A program made the translations under genes and the position numbers. Below are positions 57,976-64,000 of a stretch of DNA of 64,000 nucleotides, one piece after another. This stretch comes from Deroplatys truncata. Taxonomy: Eukaryota; Arthropoda; Insecta; Mantodea; Mantidae. Position 1 is the stretch's first letter; each line of letters opens with the position of its first letter. The notes beneath the pieces were generated by a model, which made no database searches, was not told where the DNA came from, and worked only from the letters and a program-made list of their open reading frames with translations. Where the stretch lies: assembly GCA_030765065.1 (NCBI GenBank), contig CM060977.1, forward strand, positions 98,845,795-98,909,794. Direction: 5' to 3'.

Positions 57976-57989
57976 TTTACATTTTCACT

Positions 57990-58110
57990 TATACTTCCAG
58001 ACTCTAAGAAGGACGGTGAATAATCCTGGCACCCTCCAACAGGAAACTGAACCCGAGAGCTCTGGAGTCGGAAGGTAGTATGGTAAGCACAGACCACTGA
58101 GGCAGTCTTC
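57990..58110 (-). mobile_element. SINE head
   Basis: Minus-strand tRNA-like head: B box as complement of CTGAACCCGA (58047-58056), A box as complement of AGACCACTGAGG (58092-58103). Only the head and a short body remain. Confidence 0.5.
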
Positions 58111-58137
58111 CAGTATTTATACCCTTTGCTAGTGACA

Positions 58138-58187
58138 AGCGGTCATGTATGTATGCATGTTTGTGTCTGAGAATGGCATAACAAAAT
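58138..58187 (-). mobile_element. Old family H copy, short 3' part (target of a nested dimer)
   Basis: TTTGTGTCTGAGAATGGCAT, then AACAAAA. Reverse orientation. The copy resumes at 59862 after two nested forward copies. Confidence 0.65.
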
Positions 58188-58189
58188 AA

Positions 58190-59036
58190 TCTGGTGTGAT
58201 ACATTCGCATGACTTCCTCTGCCCTCTGTTGTTTGTTAGTGGGTATACAAATTATTCTTACTCAAGCTTTATTTTTCTATCTTTAACCTTCTAATCCAAA
58301 TAAACCTTTGCAGAAAAAGCTACATTACACATTTCGTTGTAGATACAAAGAGAACAGCGATAGTCAAATGTGTAATAACTGGACGCCAGGTGCCAGCCTT
58401 AAAATTCTATACTGTTTCCAAGACATCGCGAGAAACAACTGGAAATCGATGGGACTCAAAAAGAATGATAAAGTATTGAACAAATCAAATTATTAATAAC
58501 GGATATCTTAGAAATGGTTTATGTGACAAAAACTTATTTTAAATAAATTGTGTATTTTAAAAACATCTACATTTCTTGTGTAGTAATTTTTGGCCTATCG
58601 CTTAACGTTTACCAGTTATTCAAGATTTTACAAAATTCCTTCCGAATGAGGAGGACTTTTTAGGTTAGTCCCAGAAAATACAAGATGTACATTTTATTTG
58701 TCATATAAATATCTTGCATATATATTATTTTAATCAACATCGGTGGAGTAAATTTTACAAAATAAACATTTCAAAAATGTTCCATATAAAGGCTAGTTTG
58801 GGGCGAGGATTTTGTTGGAAGTCTTTGTGTCGCAACTTTGGAAGATACTGAACCTAAACACCAAATTTGGCATTTATCTGACTTTTGGTTTTTGAGTCAT
58901 GCTAGAGACATGTTTACAAAAGTGCTTTATTTGGATTCAGAGCGCCTCAAGTCTTGTATTTTCGGTGAAATTTCGGTATCGAATATTTGGGTGGAATACA
59001 ATACCACCCCTACTTACTATACGTAGTAGGGAAAGT
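58190..59036 (+). mobile_element. Family H copy, B-type, dimer unit 1
   Basis: TCTGGTGTGATACATTCGCA to TACTATACGTAGTAGGGAAA then GTA. Lacks most of the CA tract (deletion near 58905). Confidence 0.88.
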
Positions 59037-59861
59037 AAAGATCTGAAGTGTTGCACTCACATGACTTTCTCTACTTTTGTACAAACTATTTTTAAAAATG
59101 CTTATTCTCCATCTACTTCATGTTTATCGAGATAAATATCTTATTGCTAATATTCTTGCAGGTGCAATGGGAATATGGTAGACTTTAATCGATAGTCAAA
59201 TCTTCTAAGAGCTGGTTGCTATGTGGAGCGTTTCATTCTCTTTGCATTTCCAGGACATAAAAAGCGAATAACGAATTCTCATTTGAGAATAATATAAGTA
59301 TTTGAAAATTCAAGCAAATATCTCAGAAATGGTTCCTCCATGAAAAAATGTATCTAAGATAAATTGTATTTTTTAAGGAGTTCTGCATTTTTTGTGTAGT
59401 AAAATGTTGTGTATCTCTTGCGGTTTACCAGTTATGCAAAGTTATTGAGAATGAAGAGGGTATTTGGAGACTTTCACAGAAAACACAAAATAAGTGTTTC
59501 ATTTACCATAAAAACATCTTAAACATATGGTATTTTAATCAAAATCATTTGAGAAAAACCATTTCTGAGAAAATCAAAATTTTCGTAAAACGGTCCATGT
59601 GAAAGCTAGTCTAGTGTCTTTTAAAATCGTCGCGTCGCATTTTGGAAGTATATTTAACCTAATTAGTAAGTTTGGTATGTATCTGACTTTTCGCTTTTGA
59701 ATTATGTTGTGCGCACACACACACAGAAGGACATGTTTCCAAAAATACCTTATTTGGATTCAAGAGCCTAGAACATATATTTCCGGTGAAAATCTCGATA
59801 TCGAATTTTTTGGGTGGAATGCAATACTTCCCCTACTTGCTATACGTAGTAGGGAAAGTAA
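59037..59861 (+). mobile_element. Family H copy, A-type, dimer unit 2
   Basis: TCTGAAGTGTTGCACTCACA at 59042 to GCTATACGTAGTAGGGAAAG then TA. Follows unit 1 within a few bases. The two units belong to different subfamilies (B then A). Confidence 0.9.
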
Positions 59862-60107
59862 AAATGGAAAGTCGCTTAAATACCAAAGTATTCTTTATAT
59901 GGACAAATTTTCATTATTCTGATTTGATCAAACATAGCTCTATCGAGTTTCATTAAAGTATCATATGTTTAAGATACTTGCATTAAATTTAAAATATATA
60001 CATTGCATTTGCAGCTTTCTGGGAATAGCCCATGAAGACCTCTTCATGTTGAAGGAACTTATATTACTGGTAAACAATAAGGAACGGGTAAATAGATAGA
60101 TATCTTA
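59862..60107 (-). mobile_element. Old family H copy, continuation
   Basis: AAAATGGAAAGTCGCTTAAA, then TACCAAAG, then the family order to ATAGATATCTTA, where a solo LTR begins. Confidence 0.8.
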
Positions 60108-60861
60108 TGAGGCAGTATTTTATATCACAACACTGTGAATGCTAGAGTGATTGTAGTGTAAATTAACATTATTGTATGACAATGATTTTAGATGTTTGTT
60201 AGCTATAAGCATTGTTAGGAAATAAGTTTACAAGGCCTCACTGAAACTGACAATAGGAGTGAGTAACAATGAAGCGATGGGGTGAGTTGTTTATCACTTA
60301 GAAGAGACAAACAAATGACGTCAGGGTAGCGTGCCTTTCTTTAGAAATGGAAGGAATATCTTTCCTACAGCATATGTTTTAGTAATTATGATTGGCTTAC
60401 AAAACAGACGCTAATGTTGGCGAGATTTAGTAACCAATAGCAGCTCTATTATAATGTTTAGGCATATCGGGGTGAGGGAGTATAAATTCTTGAGCCAAAA
60501 GCAAGTATCGCGCAGTTCTACAGAATCTCTCGCGTCGTAAAGTTAGATACAAAATGTGAAGACGCGACAACTATTACGACAGTAATTACATTCGGAAATA
60601 TAACAGTTTCAGTCAGGCGTGTATAAAGATTACAGATGTGAACTATTAATTAAGTTTGACTGCAATAAAAGTGAAAAAACAAATTCTTTTATCAGTGTTA
60701 TCTTTTAGTAACGACTCCATTCCGTTTACACGCCCTGCTTAGAGATATTTGCTCTACTGAGTAATAATAGCTAGCCGGAGGACAAAGAACCCAAAATTCA
60801 AAAGTAGTAAAACAATAACAGGCGCTCAGCAAATAAGATAACACGAGAGATTACCGCGACA
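60108..60861 (+). mobile_element. Solo LTR with 4-bp target duplication
   Basis: 754 bp, starting TGAGGCAGTATTTTA and ending ATTACCGCGACA. Perfect 4-bp duplication CTTA at 60104-60107 and 60862-60865. CCAAT at 60434-60438, TATAAA at 60481-60486, AATAAA at 60664-60669. Homologous to 36731-37560. The internal region is absent, as after LTR-LTR recombination. Confidence 0.9.
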
Positions 60862-61237
60862 CTTACTGCACAGAAAATGTTGATCTCGTTAATGAGCATA
60901 ATGTAAGTATAATAAATGTTTTATGTTATAATTTATGTTTTAGATATATTTTTCGTTATTAGTTTGAATTTTAAAACACTTATACTTTTTGCTAGTAAGA
61001 AGTTTCTATGGATTTTTCTCGTAGTCATACAAAGCGCATAGAATTTCAAAGCCATATCTAAGCGATAAGCTTTTTAGAAGTCTGATTATCACTTTACCTT
61101 CTGTATCCTTCTTCTACCTACAACCAAATGTGTAAATGTGTTATGAAATGTTATCTGAATTAAAACCAGCAGATAAAAGAATAAAATTTTCTAAAAAGAG
61201 TTTTACAGTAGCGTATAATGTAAATGCAACACATCAG
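60862..61237 (-). mobile_element. Old family H copy, C-type 5' half
   Basis: CTTACTGCACAGAAAATGTT onward, with GAATTTCAAAGCCATATCTA, ending AATGCAACACATCAGA at about 61238. Completes the copy that starts at 58138. Confidence 0.83.
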
Positions 61238-61553
61238 ATTTTTATACTTTTGTTCTCCAAGATTATACCAACCTTTTACAAGTCGGAAACATATGTATAT
61301 ACACACAAACCTTGCAAGTGGGCCCAAATCTTGCACTTTTTCCATATCTCTACTTCCGCAGAGCCCTGTCATTCTAATCCCTTTCTGTCAGATGCCCCGC
61401 CTTTCACTTCCTTATAGAATATTTCTATTCAACGTTAAATTCCATCTCATCTCTTTGTGGTTGCCAAAACCAGACTTTGTGTAGCGCTTTTTCCTTAGGC
61501 ACTTTATAATTGAACGTGGCATATAAACGGTCTGTCTTCAATGATATTTTGTT
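61238..61553. other. No gene recognised
   Basis: Overlapping frames of 70-93 codons on both strands without motif. Confidence 0.45.
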
Positions 61554-62040
61554 TACAAGGTGTCCACAAAATGAATGCAGATTTTCATGTAGTAGTATGG
61601 AACTTTCATGGGTATTTTAATACAACAGAATATATTGTTTTGGGTGTAAACACAATCATTATACAATAGAATATGCGCACTGCACTTGTTGGTATGAAAA
61701 AATGTTTATTTGTTTACATTCTTATTTACCCCTCATACAACACGGCTCGGAGTAAACAATTGAAGGAAGAGTCCTCAACCTCTTCATTTAGTTTATTCTC
61801 AACATGATGTTATTAGATCATTCTTACGTGGCCAGAACTCACTGATGCTTGGCACAATGGTTTACAAACATGTCAATGGTCAACTTTTACAGAAAATGCT
61901 GTTTCAAAAATTTGTAATACATTTCACTATTTACACTCACAACAGTGCATTTCCGATCCAAAGTTCATAGCATTAGAATATTCGTATGGATGTTCCTATC
62001 ACCACATAAGAAAGTTGCCTCGTTTTTAGGACATTCTGTA
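61554..62040. mobile_element. Short Tc1/mariner-type MITE
   Basis: Ends read TACAAGGTGTCCACAAAATG (61554-61573) and, as complement of 62021-62040, TACAGAATGTCCTAAAAACG. About 15 of 21 bases match, with TA borders. 487 bp, non-coding. No second copy in the window to confirm it. Confidence 0.5.
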
Positions 62041-62196
62041 TTTCTTCCGTTCTTCAAAATTACTACAAATAAGCATCATTTCCTAGACATCTAGTATATT
62101 AAGCGAACTCTTTAATGTAACACACACAAACACACACAAACTATTACTTTAGCATTGTGTGTAATGGCATGACAACTCCTGATTGCTGTACACCTG

Positions 62197-63499
62197 TATA
62201 CAGAATGTATGTTTATTGGTGTCATATATTTGGGGGACGGGTTCCTGACATCAAAACAGTAAAAAATGTTGTTACGAGCATTGGTCTTAAAATCATTTAT
62301 TTCAGAGTTACAACACAAAATCGAAAGTTACAAAAATTGCTCTAAGTCGCTTCCTCTTGCTTCGATGCATGCAGTAAGCCTGCGTTCCATGCTCTGGGTA
62401 GTCTGTTGGAAATTCTTTGTGTGTTTCGTATTTGGTCAAATCCAGTTTGGGTACGTTCTCTCCAAATGTCAACATCAGGTACAGGAGTCGCATAAACCAA
62501 GGACTTCAAATGTCCCCAGACGAAGAAACCCATTGGATTCAAATCAGGCGAACGATTGGTCCCCCTCGATCAATCCTTTTTTGCGGAAATTGATCATTAA
62601 ATAACCTACCAACTATCATACTGAAATGAGCTGGAGCACCATCGTGTAAAAACTACATTTGTTGAATGATGTCCAGAGGCACATTATCAGTTAAGTGATG
62701 CAACTCATTTCTGAGAAACTGGAGATAGGTTTGTCCATTCAGACGAGGAGGGAAGAAGTAGGTACCAATAAGGTGATCATGAATGATTCCACCTCAAACG
62801 TTGACAGAGAACCTCTGTTGGTGGTTGTCCTGTCGTACTTCTTTAGCATTTTCAAATGCCCAGTTATGAGTGTTATGAAAATTAAAGATGTCGCTGGGAG
62901 TAAAAGCAGCCTCATCTGTGAATAAGATACAGGCTGAACACAGCGCACTGTTGCAATATGCGTTGACAGAAACGTCTTCATGGCTCGAAATCCGCCTCTT
63001 TTAATTCCTTGAACGCGTTGAAAGTTTACGGGTACAGAAGATTTTCATGCAGAATTCTACAGATAGTCATATGACTAACTCTTTCCCTTATAGCCATACG
63101 TCTTGAGTTTTGTGATGGGTCTGCATCCACAACACGAAGAACTCGTTCTTCAAGCTCAATGCCTCGTACCGCTCTTGGTCTCCTAACATCCCTAGTACTC
63201 CTCTCAAATGCGTCATTCTCTCTCCAGCGTTGGTGAATTCGTGCGAATGTTCTTGCATACGGTAATGGCCTGTCAGGGTACCTTTCTGCGTAAAGTTCAC
63301 GTGCTCGTGATGCATTGACATCTGCACGGCCATACGTGTAGTGCATATCCGACTTTTCACTCATGGAATACATCTTTTTGGATCTATAACAACGAAACGG
63401 TTAATTTTCAGACCCATGTACATATGAACTGTTGTTACTGTTTTGTTGTCAGGAACACGTCCCCCAAATATATGACACCAATAAAGATACACCTGTATA
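62197..63499 (-). mobile_element. Tc1/mariner-superfamily transposon, near full length
   Basis: TIRs of about 63 bp lie at 62197-62260 and 63437-63499. The shared stretch TTATTGGTGTCATATATTTG and then GGGGACG is identical on both sides. TA borders. 1.3 kb with one transposase gene on the minus strand. Confidence 0.92.
62342..63373 (-). pseudogene. DDE_3-type transposase, few lesions
   Basis: Starts MYSMSEKSDMHYTYGRADVN at 63373. Next come ARELYAERYPDRPLPYARTF and an RRPRAVRG linker, the DNA-binding half, open for 115 codons. After frameshifts the core reads LFTDEAAFTPSDI (about 62925-62887), LHDGAPAHF (about 62648-62622), IDRGGP and LNPMGFFVWGHLKSLVY (62545-62495). The last block normally has an acidic residue where this copy has G (NPMGF against NPVDF at 15798), so the third catalytic aspartate appears lost. 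The C-terminus is WNAGLLHASKQEEAT. Same family as 15019-16049 but better preserved. Confidence 0.85.
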
Positions 63500-64000
63500 G
63501 AAAAAGCTTGTGACAATATTCCACAATCGGACTACTAAAAACGAAGTCGCAGAAAACTTGATTGTTTTTGTGTAAAACTTGTCACAACATAGAAAAATTT
63601 GCATTAGAATCAATTACCCTTTCTCACAAAAAAACGTAGTTTTAAAGTGATCTGTATTGAGCGTCACCTCTTTATTGGTTGCTATCAATAATAAAACTTC
63701 ATATATATCGCTTCCAGCTAAAGCTTGCCTATTTCCAGATAACCTAATGTTTTATTTGGCAGGGAGAAGAATGCAAATAGCACTCGAGATCCGATACAAA
63801 CTACTGTGAATTCTCTTCAACAATGGGGCTATACCACTGGCTTGATTGTTTCCCTATTGAAAGTTAACGTACTATCACCTTATCCAGATCCCGAACTCCA
63901 TTTGGAAAGTTATCGAATTCCATCAATCAACACAGTCTGAATACTGAGACTATACTTCGATCAATGTCTGCCTTGGATCCCACACCTTAAACACCTACGA
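63500..64000. other. No gene recognised
   Basis: AT-rich; no frame, box or repeat partner recognised up to the window edge. Confidence 0.5.

Overview
The window looks like a gene-poor intergenic stretch of an arthropod nuclear genome. It is AT-rich, has no convincing host exon, tRNA, rRNA or bacterial-style operon on either strand, and is packed with mobile-element debris. Mariner, Tc1-like (DDE_3 type) and non-LTR proteins of types common in insects dominate. A cockroach- or termite-like insect is my best guess from the SINE and mariner types, but that is weak.

The main component is one dispersed repeat, called family H here. Full copies are about 850-935 bp and there are roughly 30 full or partial copies on both strands. 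Family H has a fixed 5' end (TCTGATGTGTTACA), an asymmetric 12-bp subterminal inverted repeat (ACTTTCTCTACT), an internal (CA)n tract, a short 3' hairpin just before the end (GAGAAAGTA), insertion beside A/T runs, and head-to-tail dimers and trimers. It encodes no protein. The closest known architecture is the Helentron-associated class (HINE, DINE-1-like), which is inference. At least three variants of the 5' half (A, B, C) share the same ends and 3' half.

Family H copies are in turn targets of other elements. An LTR with leader sits in the copy at 36184-38042. A solo LTR with CTTA target duplication (60108-60861) sits in the copy ending at 61237. A 1.4-kb TIR transposon (46408-47784), an internally deleted mariner (55640-56300), a 2.7-kb Tc1-like element (48722-51458) and SINEs interrupt others. 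Younger H copies sit inside a non-LTR retrotransposon (8151-8986), beside a mariner gene (43657-44510), inside the 2.7-kb element (49921-50854) and inside older H copies (56530-57396; 58190-59861).

Layout. 1-5 kb: SINEs, an LTR-like repeat and old H copies. 5-9 kb: an LTR-like module, a trinucleotide palindrome and a decayed non-LTR element. 13-22 kb: three Tc1/mariner elements (13.3, 14.7-16.2, 20.5-21.7 kb), a transposase scrap and SINEs. 22-38 kb: the densest H region, including the array at 24930-27289. 38.7-39.5 kb: a long-TIR Tc1-like remnant. 41.9-44.5 kb: a mariner broken by a non-LTR insertion with an H copy at its 5' end. 45-61 kb: nested H, TIR and LTR elements. 61.5-63.5 kb: a short MITE, then a nearly full-length Tc1-like element.

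No gene here appears able to work. Every transposase shows stops, frameshifts, deletions or interruptions, and the longest clean frame (42280-42921) is only the C-terminal end of a non-LTR polyprotein. The value of the window is its record of insertion order. Boundaries marked approximate were read by eye against other copies in the window.
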